Part shown: piece after piece, positions 14,201 to 26,137 of the stretch
How positions within the stretch are numbered: position 1 is the first letter of the stretch
How the letters are laid out: each line of letters starts with the position of its first letter
Assembly (NCBI RefSeq): GCF_035083965.1
Contig: NC_089724.1
Coordinates: 13,572,910 to 13,636,909, forward strand
DNA: 64,000 nucleotides
Origin: Branchiostoma lanceolatum
Lineage: Eukaryota > Chordata > Leptocardii > Amphioxiformes > Branchiostomatidae
Direction: 5' to 3'
Position numbers and translations under genes: made by a program
Notes under the pieces: model-generated
The model's database searches: none
What the model was told of the DNA's origin: nothing
The model's input: the letters and a program-made list of their open reading frames with translations, nothing else

Positions 14201-16841
14201 GATGGAGAAGGCTACATGTAGCACTTCAGGAATTATGTTATAAAATATTTCCACTCCATCATTTTTACAAGTATAGATCTGCCACTTCTAAACAATCACA
14301 GGTAGAGATTTGTAAATGAGTGTTTCCCTAGCTGACTTCTCTGTGTCTTGATCTGTTACAGTATGTATTCCAGCCTGCCATGTCTTACCCAGAGAGCATT
14401 CTGGGAAGGATAGAAGAGGGTGTGGCCATCATCTCCAAATTCCCAATTGTCAGCCATGACTACATTTTACTGTACAGGTAGGAAAGGCCAACTTTGTGGA
14501 AATTTGACTTTGTGGACTATATTTTACAGAAACTATCAATAACCTATACATTGTGCCTATTTTGTGTCAACAAGGAGGTTAAACTTGTCCTCATCACAGA
14601 TAGTATTTTTGATACTAGTACTTCACAACAAAAAAGCCTTTCACTTCTAATCTGTTGAATGAGCCACAAATTCTGAAGTGATCTCCTTACCCAAGCATAG
14701 TAGTACCAATACATTTATACTAAATGTGCATCTTGTTTTTCTCCAACAGAAATGCCAGTGATTCAGAAGACTTCCACCAAAGAATCTGTCTACATGCTGA
14801 GATAGAGACTCCATACTTGGGAGTTGTAAGTGTGAACAATGTTCCCTTTTCATTTGTGAAGTTTAAAGTTCACTGTCTGAAACACTTATCACAGGCTTTA
14901 GATTCTGTACAACATGTACATGTACATTGTATTGCGAAATATTGTAGGCAACAAATTTATGACAGAAGTAAAGGCAAATTAGTTAATGACGTGCAGATTA
15001 CAGAGGACAATGCAGGTGGTGAGAGAACGGACTTTGTCAACAAATTTGAGCATACACAGTTCATTGCCCTTATACAGATTTCTTTTGTAAGGCACAACTG
15101 TGTACATGTATCAGTCTCTGGAGTGTTATGTCCTACCCAATGTTGCTAATGGTGTCCCTCAGGTTCACGTGTTTGTGACCCACCTATCCCTGAGTGAGCC
15201 GGCCCGAGACAGGTCAGTTGTACAGATCTGGGAGTTCATGCAGCGCTTCAGCGGGCCAGCTGTCCTGATGGGAGATCTCAATGCTGAACCAGACTCCAAG
15301 GCCATCAGGTAATGATATGGTCACGACTGGTCGGACTGGGGCAATGTGATCACCTGTTGCTATTCTTGGGAAATCCTTAGATTATAAGATGCTTTTCAGA
15401 GCAGACACTATGCATACTGAAAATTTTAAGGTTCAAAGTCTTCCACTCTTTTCAACAGGAACAATGAATAGTAGATCACGCCTTGCAGTGTCATGTTTAA
15501 GGACTGTAATCAATCTTCTCTGGAAGTGTGCCAGTCAGGAATGTGAGAACAGACTAGGAGTTGAAAAAACAGACTTTCTACATCTGTAGTACTGCTCAGA
15601 AGCAGATTGCTAACCACATGTCAAATTCATACTCCCTATCATTCACCCCACAACTTGTTCCAGGTTTCTCCAAGGTGTTGAAGAGATTGACAGGGTGAAG
15701 ACAGAAGGACTTCAGGATGCCTGGCTCATGAAATATCCAGAGCCAAGGTAGGTCAATAGTCCATGAACAAGTTGTAAAGTTGTCAGTACAAATAATTAAT
15801 GAAAAGCTAGATATTTTATCATACTAAATGTACATGCTAATTGTGTTTCATTGAGTTATGGTTTACTATAATGCCACAGGGGCCTATATCATGATTGTGA
15901 CAAGTACAGTTTACTGTATCTCTGTGCCCTTGAGACCTAAAAAGTGCTTTAGAGACCTACAGTATGTAGGAAAAACTTATTAATTAGATTGTAACCCTAC
16001 ATTTGACAAATTTGAGCACAGGTTCACTTCAAGAAAGAAGTTTAATTCTTGAATTGTTGTCACTGCTTGCTGTTCCTCGTGTCTTGTTTTATTGTAGGGC
16101 TGATAGAGATGGTACATACTGGAGGAATGAGATCCGAGACTCAGGGCTGACATTTAATGCACTAATGAACCACCTGGAGAAAAGGGTGGGTATTCTGGTT
16201 CTTCCGTCAGTTGTGTTTGTGATATTTGTGCTTCATTGAGCTTAAAAGTATTATCAAACTGAAACTGAATCTAGGATTTATTCATTGGTAACATGTGAGG
16301 TTTCTTGGCAGCACCTATTGAGTAAGCCTAGAAATGATTGAATACAAGAGTTTGAGTACACAGAATACTTTGTATGTTTTTTTTTTTTTATGCATTGCTC
16401 AACTTGCTCTGTAATGTTTTCCCAGATTGACTACATGTTTGTTCGACTCCCGAGTGATGTGGGTCTCCACAACATCTCACTTCTGGATGATGGAAAACGA
16501 GGGTAAGGGTAGTGGTTCATTTTCAAAACCATGAGTCAATGTTTGGCAAGTATTTCAGTATTGCAGAGTTTTTAACATCTAAGTGTGTAGATCTAATGAT
16601 TATTCCTAATCCAACTTCCTAGTGTTATGTTTGAAATACTGCTATGTCTTTCCAGATATGCAACTGGTATTGCATTGTTTTAAACATTGTAGTGTATAGT
16701 GTGTTATTTCTAATCAAACTTCTAAGTGTAGATCTAATGTTTGAACTGTTCCTGCACCATTTCAGATATGCAGCTGCCTCAGACCATGTAGGTTTGATGG
16801 GTACCTTCACCTTCTCTCAGGAAAAGGACCAGGGCTCCTGA
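11278..16841 (+). CDS. Secreted or membrane EEP-fold (DNase I-like) metallohydrolase
   Basis: Thirteen exons keep phase and total 1,644 nt (547 aa): 11278-11365, 11851-11936, 12302-12412, 12637-12868, 13179-13519, 13879-14001, 14362-14477, 14750-14825, 15163-15308, 15664-15747, 16098-16185, 16426-16502, 16766-16841. The start ATG opens a signal peptide (MLVLLVAAALGPMASAGA). Exon 4 has a hydrophobic stretch (HIIILGITYFLTLSW). The EEP domain starts in exon 5: SYNVWNFNG (metal Asn), LQEV (Glu), THLSL (His), GDLNAEPDS (Asp/Asn) and SDHVG (Asp-His) are all present, so it should be active. EEP members include DNase I, neutral sphingomyelinases and phosphoinositide phosphatases; the substrate cannot be told from sequence. 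The N-terminal part (TDIQQVAQFALQYATERV) is faintly cystatin-like, which is only a guess. A MITE sits in intron 3. Confidence 0.85.
12430..12506. mobile_element. Short TAGxC-ended MITE in EEP-gene intron 3
   Basis: It carries GTGTTTACACAA near the left end and GGCCGGCCACTAGGAGC and CAGGCTA toward the right. Flanks GCAGTACAT (12421-12429) and GCAGCACAT (12507-12515) match at 8 of 9 bases, giving an aged 9-bp target duplication. It belongs to the same family as 37763-37863. Confidence 0.7.
16655..16765 (+). repeat. Partial tandem duplication holding a decoy splice acceptor
   Basis: CCAGATATGCAACTG near 16655 resembles the real last-exon acceptor TTCAGATATGCAGCTG near 16766, and GTAGATCTAATG with its surroundings is repeated as well. 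Splicing to the upstream copy would add eight residues after the junction glycine and then stop. Confidence 0.55.
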
Positions 16842-17017
16842 TGTCACTGATCAAATTTTTGGAATCTCATTAAGAAAGCTTGTAATGGACATGCTACAGA
16901 GGGAAAAACAACACACTGCTAAATATTCATGTGGAATAGCCCTGATGTTTTGGGCTTTATGAACAAATTTCTGCTGCTTATCTGTAACAAAAAGGTGTCA
17001 GAAAGGTCTTTGCTTAA

Positions 17018-17459
17018 AGGAAAGCTACACAAAAAATTAAAAATCCTTCTATGCTATGCTTAATATATTCCAAAGTTAAATTCTTACTTCAAGTTGTTTC
17101 ACAAAAGTCCGTCATAGTTCTGGGGTTTTCCACAGTTTGCAAGTTATGCCGTGCTGACGCCTTCTCACCTGATAGTTGAATTAAATGATGTCAGTGTTTC
17201 AAATTTTTCACCTGATGATTGTATTATATGACGTCAGTGTTCTAAAATTCAATCATCAGGTGAAAGATTTGAAACACTGACGTCATATAATTCAATTATC
17301 AGGTGAGAAGGCGTCAGCACGACATAAGTTGCAAACTGTGGAAAACCCCAGAACTATGACGGACTTATGTGAAACAACTTGAAGTAAGAATTTGACTTTG
17401 GAATATATTAAGCATACATGTAGCATAGAAGGATTTTCAATTTTTTGTGTAGCTTTCCT
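17018..17459. mobile_element. 442-bp full-length palindromic MITE with TTAA target duplication
   Basis: TTAA (17014-17017) and TTAA (17460-17463) flank inverted ends AGGAAAGCTACACAAAAAATT. The two halves are complementary over nearly their whole length, with a few mismatches, and meet near 17238. TTAA duplication is typical of piggyBac-type and some Kolobok-type elements; no transposase is encoded. It lies after the EEP stop codon and before that gene's probable poly(A) signal. Confidence 0.88.
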
Positions 17460-17704
17460 TTAACCATTGATACAAGTACAAGACCTTCACTTGAAATTGA
17501 ATTGGTTCTGTGAATCAAGGACTTGTCTTTCACAGGAAAATAGTGTAGTGCAATATCATAATGGATGTTGTGCCAAAGTATGAAGTGATGTAAATAATCT
17601 AATTGTAAATTATCTACCTGTAGTAGTATTCAAGAGTTCCATGACTGCATACCTTCATCAACAATTGTTTTCTCATTATCTATGTAACTGTTACTCATAT
17701 GCAT

Positions 17705-17710
17705 AATAAA
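17705..17710 (+). promoter_or_regulatory. Poly(A) signal AATAAA, probable EEP gene
   Basis: A canonical hexamer 864 nt past the EEP stop codon. If it is used, the palindrome at 17018-17459 would be in the mature mRNA. Confidence 0.45.
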
Positions 17711-18007
17711 TGTGTAATGTTAAAGCTGCTGATTTCAACTCAGATGTCATTTACCATAGATGTCAAGTTTTTCATTGACTATGGAAACAAGGCCAACATT
17801 TGCATGTTCATTGCTGATTTCTTCCACCCTAGATACAATTGTCATTAGTGCCCCATCTTTTCACAAAAAGCTGTTAAAGCATTTTTCATTGATTATGTAA
17901 ATCATAATGTATTATAAACAACCACATACAGGAAAACAACTTCATGTACTGTGCTAATCACACAATGTTCCTTTTGCCAATGATTTTGCCCTTGTTCATT
18001 GATATCC

Positions 18008-19396
18008 TTAGCCAATAGGAATGACTCTCATCTCAACAAACCTGAGAGAATATCCCTGTTTTTTCTTCCACTGGTACCATTCCACTCCATCATATGTTGG
18101 AGAAAAGGACTGCCCTTCCTTGTACCTGCCATTGAGGTTAGTGAAGTAAGAATAAGAACAATGTCGGTGCCACCAGCCTGCCCTGTACTTAGGTGTGCAG
18201 TTATATCCCTGTTCCCTGTCCCAGGTGCTGAACTCATAGTTCCGATGAGACACAAGTGAGTCCCCCACGGTACCAAAATAACTACCGACCCTCAGCCGGT
18301 ACTCATCTTCTTCACCTTCCACCACAAACCGTTTATATACTGCGTACCCTGACCTCCCCTCCCAGTCCACTAAATACACTTGCAGCTTGTACCTCGCGTG
18401 TGTGGTTAAGACATGGAGTCGGTCGTTCCCGATCCAGTACTCCCGCCAAGGGTTCCCGAACCCCTGTTTGTAGTCTGCCCAGGTCCTGTTGAAGTTCTCA
18501 CTGCCGTCCTCTCTCCTCTGTATCACCGTCCACCCTTCCTCTCCGTCCATGTGACAGTAGACGTAGAACGGCTGCATCGGACTGCGGGGTGACTTCTCAC
18601 TCAGACTGTATGTCACAGCAGACGGCTGGATCAGGTAGACACCACTTTCCGTGTTCCCCAGAGATGCCACCTCAGAGCAGTCTGGAGAGAATTGACCAAC
18701 AAAGTCACAGTGACGTAGCATTTAAATATTTCTGATACTCAACATCTAAGTTTTCCAGTTCAGAAGTTTTCACATTGTTTTATGCCCATTATTCTATGCG
18801 TCACAAGTTCATGCATATTGCCCCCGAACTTCGGCGAAAGGAGCTTTAAATAATTAACATTATGTTCATTATACACGGAGTGAATACAATTAACCCAGGA
18901 ACACAATTAAAACTGCAATAAACTATACTTTCTTAAATACTGGAAGAAAAATAGAGCTGATCTGGGGCACCTTTAGGGTACTTCTGTGTTTCGTCTCCAG
19001 CTTCAGATTGTTCGTCAGCTTGACGAGGTTGGTCCGTGGAAATTTGACGTTCGACCTTTGCCAAGACATCGTCAATGCGTTCACTCATGTCGTGCATCTT
19101 GTTACTAAGATGAATGACGTGATTGGCGACGGAGCTATTCAATTCGTCTACTTTCTGTATGAGAGCCTGCACGTCCGTACAGGTCGGGACGTCCAGAGGC
19201 GCGGGGACCTCGAAGGTGTATAGGCCCACCGTCCGTTCACTGCACGGCCTTCACTTTCCTCGGACGACGTCATAGCGTCAAGCTCGCCCGGTGACATCTC
19301 TTGTTCCTCTGCAAACGCAGGACAAGCTGCTGTCACAAAGATGCACACGAGAAGATATGCCCAGGGCTGAACAACTTTTGGCAGAGACATTTTCAA
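18008..19396 (-). CDS. Secreted fibrinogen-related (FReD) lectin-like protein, frame broken in exon 1
   Basis: Exon 1 runs from 19396 to 18971 and exon 2 from about 18681 to the stop at 18008; the splice is in phase (AAAG|GTGCCC to CCAG|AC). Exon 1 starts MKMSLPKVV with a signal peptide, then an acidic Ser/Glu stretch, then a short coiled-coil-like helix (VDELNSSV to KVERQ). Exon 2 is a full FReD: WTVIQRREDGS, YWIGNDRLH, STWDREQGYNC, GWWHRHC, NLNGRY, SLRFVEMRV. FReD proteins (ficolins, angiopoietin-likes, invertebrate FREPs) bind sugars or receptors. The signal peptide and the helix lie in different frames; they join only if two bases are removed in an AC repeat at about 19216-19220, which restores the AYTFxVP motif common before FReD domains. 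Either the gene is broken or the assembly has a 2-nt error. Confidence 0.82.
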
Positions 19397-21879
19397 CGTT
19401 TCCCTTTTGCAGTCTCGAAATCCACCAACTGTTAACTGAAAAGATCTGAAAAGTAACAGCTGTTGGTTGTTACAGGTTCTTTGGTGTCTGTATGTGTTGT
19501 TTTCTTTGGCAGAGAGATAAAAGATGCACTTTCGAGGACTTGAACTTTATTCCCTTTTCATCTTTAAATAATAGTAGTGAATTATTGTTACAAGATCTTA
19601 CTAGTCTAGGGACCCGATACGTCTATATTCTATCTACCCATTAAAGATTATACGTTTAGAATAAAACGGCAACAAATGGCGTGCAAAGAAAGTTTTGTGG
19701 AGCGGGCGGCTGCTTCAGTTGTCACTCTGGTATGCACTGTATGTGCACCATGTCGGCAGGCAAGGACACCTCTCTATAACAGCAATGAATCACCGGTTGG
19801 TTTACATACGTGTTTACATTGTAGCCTCCAACTTCAAGGAAACTCGCAAATGCATGTCCACCTGCGTTCTTGTAATTGAAAAAAGAGATATAGCTATAGG
19901 AAAACTATGTATCGATTATAGGAATTTTCTTAAGCTATAGCTATAGCTCTAAAGTTACACACGAGAGGATAAATAATGTTTATTCATTTGCTTCTAAAGT
20001 CATCGTCAAATAAAATCAAACCAACTCTTGAAATATTGCTGGTCTCTGAGCTGGTGTCAACTTAGTTGCAGTTTACAGAAGAAGCGCTAAGTGGTGCACC
20101 TGCACCGTAAAACACTTGCTCCAACTCCAATACTTCGTAATGCGCCCAGCTAGTTCTAAGCTTGATATTTTTTTGGAGATCGGAGGTCCGAGGCTACCGG
20201 CTCCGAGCAGTCGGCAAGATTGTCTGGTATGATAGAGCAACGTTCGTTGGTGTACAAAATATCCAATATAAACCCACAACATAATAGCCTGGATGCCAGA
20301 CCCCCAAACTCTAAAATATCTACAGTGTGATAGATATTTTAGAGTTTGGGGGTCTGGCATCCAGGCTAACAACATAAAGTCGGGAATGTGAATGCGAAAC
20401 GATCCACGCATCGTAAGAGGTCTGTCTGACATTCGTGTCCATAGTCTTCTGTTTCCCAAGTTAAAAGTTTCCCTGAATTTCGCGTCATATTTCGTCTGAG
20501 CAAGGTGGTTTGATCGTTCATCAAGAGTCTGAAATTTCGCAATCCAAAACTAAGCTCCACACTAGAACATAAAATGGTTCTCCCCTTTCCCCCAGCTGTC
20601 CTTCTGCAGTTCCCGTTATCTTCTACTTTATCTCGTGATTCCAAGAAGTAAAATTCCGCTGACCCCACAGACTTGGGATGCCCCGTGGTGTCGTAGGGGC
20701 CGACCAATGATGCCAAGGCCGAATGATCAAAGAACCGCTATGCTTTTAATAATAGTTCCAACTCACTGTGTACAATGGTCGTACAATAATGCTCTTCCTA
20801 AAAAAAACAAAGATGTACAAGTCAAGTCCTCATGTAAATGGAAAGCAGCTCTCAGACGCGAAGCAAGTGTTTCATCTTCTAAGATCAAGGGAAAATATTT
20901 ACTAAAACTACAATTCTGTGGTCTTAGCTAATTTGTCAACTTTAGTGATCTTTAGTATCCCGTCTTGCGCCAGAGAATTGATAACGCGTTGTCTGGCTTT
21001 TTATTATCAAGGAGTTCATAAACTCCTTCAGTCCAGAATGTCCTTGGGCATATCAAAAGAATCATCGCAAGAATTTTATCAGCCGCAAGAAATCTCTCGG
21101 ATTATCTTGATGAAAAAAAGCAAAGTTTTGCTGATGGAAGCGGGGTAAGTTGCCAAAGGTAAACTCCCGGCCAGAGCCCCTGGATTTTCCTGGCCACCTC
21201 TGCGTGCCAGAACTGCGGCTGTCGTCTGCACTTTGTTACCACGACGTTGTCATCTTGTTCTTGTTAGGGGGCGACCGCTTTCTTTCAGGGTTGGTGTCTG
21301 ATATAAAAAGTAGAATGATGATATCGCAACATTTCTGTTGACTATCCCTAAAATAGTTCCATCTATAAAACTGTTGTCTGCGTACCTTCAGGGAAACGAT
21401 CGTACAAACAACAACGCTGTTTGAAAATCATGGTGTCCGTCCAAGGACATTATATCATTATATAATGCCCTTGGCCCATCTAAACAAGGAGATTCTATAA
21501 TAGAAATGTGATATAGAACCTCATTGGTCTAAATCATGACTTATACGTCCTTGTGTAAATGTTCTTCACTGAAAATTCGACTACCATGGTAGTTGATTTG
21601 TTTGTCCGTCAGTGGTCTGGATGTCCTTGGTCTAAACGACAAGCTCTGAGGTAAATAAATATTTTGTTAGTCGTCGTAAATAACACACAGCGCACTGTGC
21701 GCCCACAATGCCCTGAAGTGTAAACACCCGTGCACGTCACCCCCTGTGTGATTTGGTTGTGCCCGGATTGTGCCTGAGTTTTATCCCCTGAGACGTCCCA
21801 CAGCCCGGCCCCATCAGTGTTGGTATCCGCCAGTCGGCCAGCGTGTTTCCTCCGTCCTCAGCACAGCATCTCATTCAAC
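19397..21879. other. Intergenic, upstream of two divergent genes
   Basis: It holds the promoters of the fibrinogen-like gene (-) and the IGFBP-like gene (+), a MITE (20285-20368) and a small hairpin at about 21443-21476 (CCAAGG...CCTTGG). No exon is supported. Confidence 0.5.
20285..20368. mobile_element. 84-bp hairpin MITE, TAGCC ends, perfect 9-bp target duplication
   Basis: TAGCCTGGATGCCAGACCCC and its exact complement form the two arms around a small loop. ACAACATAA flanks it on both sides (20276-20284 and 20369-20377). Confidence 0.92.
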
Positions 21880-24800
21880 ATGGCAGCCAAGCTAGTCCTA
21901 GCTGTGGCGCTCCTCTGTCTTGGAGGCGTCTTAGCGAAGAAAGAGTGCGGAGAATGTGACCGTGACGCCTGTGAGAAGCCGGACTGTGGGGTGGAGATCA
22001 GGATGCCGGACGAGTGTGGCTGCTGCGAGGTCTGCGCGAGGCTCGAGGATCAAACCTGTGGGGGGAAAGACTGGAAGGAGGGCCGCTGTGCCTCCGGTTA
22101 CCAATGCTCTGGTAGGTAACTTGTCAGAAGTAGGAGTTTATAAGGATACTGTGTAAACGCCATATGCAGTATAAATCTACGGAGACTATGTTTTCAATTA
22201 GTTAATTCCATATATTGCGATCTGCTTGTGTTGTTGCGTTGCACAGTACAGCAATTTTGTCGGTGACATGTGAACTTCTCCTGTCAAGTCGATTCGCGGT
22301 CTGTTTCCAATTACTTTGCCCGCCGCAGTTACGACAAATCCATCTCTGTCTCGGATGCCGAAACAGACGCGGGGTTCTTTTTTTGTCTTTTCTGCGCTAG
22401 GAAACTGAAACAGCTTGATTTTCTGTTATGTAGTTAGTAGGTGATTTGGTCGAATAGGCATGCAGAATTACTGTATTATTATCTCGGCGTGTTTTTGAGA
22501 CGCAGCAGGACAGACCGTTCTAAGCACTTCCGGTCTTTGAGTTTTCCATATTTGCAAGTCTCCGCCTTTACAAACAGGGATTGTTCATAAGATGGTCTGA
22601 CGAGGTCTGAGCACAAACAAAATAAACATCTCTTATGTGAATAAAATCATTTACGACCTGGTGAGCTAGGTACTGTAGTGAAAATTCTTCTTGTATGCAT
22701 TTGTTTCTTCCCCTTTGTTCGAACGAAAACTTGGATAGGGATGGAGTCTCATGATTTTGATCATTTTCGCTCATTATTCTCGCCGTGCTGCAGACATGTG
22801 TTATGGGAAGCTCAAGCCTGATTTTGATAATCAAGATAAGGGGTTACAGTTAATCTCCAAGCAGATCTAATGGTTGCGAAGACCGTAGGGTTGATGGAAT
22901 GTCCCTTTGTTTGAAGCATTGTTTCCTGCGGCTTGTCGGCTGGGGGTCTCGTCCCGGACTGGTTAGACCTTGTTGTCTCTCTGCTGGATACAAACAGCTG
23001 TCTCATTATTCATGATTGGAGGAAGGATTGAATTTTTAATGACTTGCCAAGTCCAAATCCTATCAAGTACAGTAGTTGCTTTTCCTCCAGTACTTAATGG
23101 TAATAATGAGTGTTTCAAAGACCCCAAGACTGAGGTTTTATTGCACAGTTGGTTGGATGAATTCCAATTTTCAGAGTCAGTCTTGACAAAATTATGGACT
23201 GCGGTCATTCGTGGGCCTCCTAGCGTAAGTGTCATCCTTTTTCAGTTCCACTTCCAGGCTCTACCTTCACCAAACGCTCGACTTGAATGGCAGCGATCTC
23301 AGACTGTTTGGTGAAGGTAAGAGCCTGGAACTGAAACAGGATGACACTCAAGACTATGGGACTCCGGTGGTGTGGTTGCCTGATTGTTTTATTTGATCAA
23401 ATTATGTTAGCAGATTATGGCCGGAGTAGAAAGGATCGTGGAGTGGAAACTACTTTACTCAACTTCAAGGCCACCATCTTTGTTTTTCCTCTCGACGTTT
23501 TTCAATTCCCTAGTGTAGTAGTGTAGTTGCTTTCTAGTCTGTGTTAGACAAAATCTCACTGACTATTCGGAGCGTTACTACAAGGCGAACATAATTTTAA
23601 AGGCAACCCAAGCACGAAAATCGGAATTTGGAAGTCAAGTTATTTAGAAATTTCTATACATGATTAGTTCAAACAACACAATCACAATGTATAGCGACGT
23701 CCATGAATGTGAGAACTCAACTGAAAATCTTCGCCAGGGTTTTTGTAGGCTCGCGAAACTAAGGCATCGCATGGTATGTTTTTGCACGGTTTTAAAATGC
23801 TCAAAGTATGAAGTTATGACACAAATGTGCTAGACAGTTACTACAATAAAGATTTCAGCATTTTTTTATTTCCATGTTTGGTCCCTAATGTTGCGTTGAT
23901 AGTTACTTCCTTATTTTGGGGGTATTTAATCTATTTTATTGAACCTTCTGTTTTTCGCAGTAAACCCCGACGAGAATGAGGATGAGGAACGTCGTGGGAA
24001 GTGTTACTGTAAGTACCCGTACCGTGTGTGCGGGTCGGACGGGAACGACTACACCACCTACTGTAACCTCAGGTTCGCCTCCTGGAGCAGCAAGAACATG
24101 GGCGGATCCAAGATACACAAGGTGCACAAGGGATTCTGCAAGTTCGGTGAGTAGGGCAAACTATGTTCTCTTGTGTCTCTTACCCTAACTCTATAGACTT
24201 CCACTCTCCTGGGGGGCAGAGCATATGTTTTGTTGTTGAGTTTTAGTTTTTGATATACACACATTGTGTCGACCTATGACCACCTGGTTGGGAAGACTGT
24301 AAATTACTGGTATTCCGACTGCCCACTAGAGTCCCTGTCGCGTGTCAGAAAGATTGGAAAAGGCTACAGTTTTTCCTCCCTACAACATCAGCTAAATCTT
24401 CGCCAGACGTGCCCTGTCTGAGACAAAGGTTAGATTCTCATTAGGGTAAAAAGCCACCGACCTTGCTTGGCGTGATTATCAAATGTGTTTCTCAGAAGGC
24501 ACGATTTTTCTCCCGCGAAAGTGAGAACACATGTTTCTTATCAAACTGAAGGAGCCCGGGCATCCTGGCAGTCTGATACCGTGTTTTCCACACCAGTCTG
24601 ACATGAAACCTGTAATTGATGAAGGTGTATTACTAACCCATGACCTTAGGCTTATAACATACTGGCCGGGACAGGGCAGAAGTAAACATTTAGAACAGCA
24701 GTCAGGGTCTCAAAATGTATTGTCTGCAGTTCCGAGACTTCCACGTCTCGATCGCCATCCCTATCGCCGTGTCTAGATTTTGGCGTCTGTACGATAATAA

Positions 24801-26137
24801 CATTCTTCTCTTGTCGGGAATGTGCCACAAAGTTCACTTCAAGCATTGCTGCACTTCGAAAGGAATCCGCATGAGTTTCGAAAAGATGTCGCAAACTCAG
24901 TCGTAAAGTTGAGCAAACTTTAACGATAGCAACTGGGAACGTTAATTTAGTTGACCTGTCTTGGTCAGTGATCATGAGTTAAGCTAAACATTTTTTTAAA
25001 GAGTCTAGTGCGTCGCCGATACATTTCTTGAAGTTGTAGGAGGAAATTTGACTCTGTCAGCTGTCAAGTTAACAACTACTAAAAGGTTCAAAAGGGCAAT
25101 GTGACAAGCCTGCTGACACCGTCCATTTGTTTTTCAGCCCCGATCATCGCGACGTCGCCCTCCCCCATCCGTAACACCACCGGCTCCTCTGTGTTCATGA
25201 GCTGCGAAGTACGGGCTCACCCCACCGCTAGGATCACATGGCTGTTCAGGAAAGGTAATGTTTGTTCACATACTTTTGCACGGCTGTGTCTACGTGTACG
25301 ACAGACCAGGGAACATAGAGGCAGAGCTCTGATGGCCGTGCTATAACTAACTCCACGACTTAAGGTTCTTGTTAAGAAGTTTCTGATTTGAAATGATCCA
25401 ATCAGAACTTTTTTTACAATTAACTATGATGTTATTCCTAAGAACCGGGGTATTACCACCACCCTTACATTAACATGGGATAATGATGTACTCGTATGAC
25501 TGAGCTCGAGCATGATTAGCCGTCCCTTTGCTGTACTCTTCTGATCCCCTTCTTCCCATCTCTCTACCCCACCAGACGAGGATGACGAGCCCGTGGAACT
25601 GCCCGGGGACGCCAATAACGTCGCCTGTAGCTACCGCGGAGGGCCGGAGAAGAACGAAGTCACCGGATGGGTGCTGGTCAGTATCATCTGTTTTACATCT
25701 ATTTATCTCTTTTCTTTTTGAAAGATATGATCCAATTCAGGAAGAAGCTAAAAAAAACGCGAAGTACTTTGTACAGCATTCGTTCGACTTAAAGAAAAAG
25801 CTTATAATTAGTTTCGCGTTTGGCCTTACTTTTTCTCTATTCCTCAAGTCATGATCCTTATAAGACATATGCTGAGTCAGAAATATGTCTCTATCGGAGT
25901 CTATCCCCATGTCTAGAAATTATGACTGGAATATCATTGTTTGCTCCTCGTCTGGAGTACTATAGTACAGAAATGGAAACGCCACGTTCATCATGTCCTC
26001 GGTCTAATGATGGCTATGTACTTTTGTTTCAGATCAAGCCACTTCAGAAGGAGAACGAAGGCATCTACGAGTGTTACGCCGAGAATGAGTTCGGCAATGA
26101 CTCCAGCACGGCCACCGTGGAAGTGGACGAGTTATAA
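21880..26137 (+). CDS. Secreted IGFBP-Kazal-Ig protein (IGFBP7/KAZALD1-like)
   Basis: Exons 21880-22111, 23961-24146, 25138-25254, 25576-25676 and 26033-26137 keep phase and give 246 aa. Exon 1 encodes a signal peptide (MAAKLVLAVALLCLGGVLA) and a Cys-rich IGFBP N-domain with the hallmark CGCCEVC. Exon 2 holds an acidic spacer and a Kazal domain (CGSDGNDYTTYCN). Exons 3-5 form one Ig domain (FMSCEV, ITWLF, GIYECYAENEFG). Vertebrate IGFBP7 and KAZALD1 share this order and act outside the cell on growth-factor and matrix signalling; the specific ligand here is unknown. A second gene of the same build lies at 57806-62501 on the other strand. A MITE (23221-23356) sits in intron 1. Confidence 0.93.
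23221..23356. mobile_element. 136-bp hairpin MITE in IGFBP-like intron 1
   Basis: The arms contain AAGTGTCATCC, TTCAGTTCCA and GGCTCTACCTTCACC and their complements. The flanks TGGGCCTCC (23212-23220) and TGGGACTCC (23357-23365) are a 9-bp duplication with one mismatch. It is closely related to the element at 42036-42122. Confidence 0.85.

Larger units (their letters stand above)
16842..18007. other. 3' UTR / intergenic between EEP and fibrinogen-like genes
   Basis: It contains the TTAA palindrome (17018-17459) and a poly(A) signal AATAAA at 17705-17710. The two genes are convergent, so this stretch is 3' sequence for both. Confidence 0.6.

Noticed and set aside
19676-19735. Possible first exon MACKESFVERAAASVVTL before a GTATGC donor
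   Set aside because: No downstream exon in phase was found and the donor is weak; could be chance.
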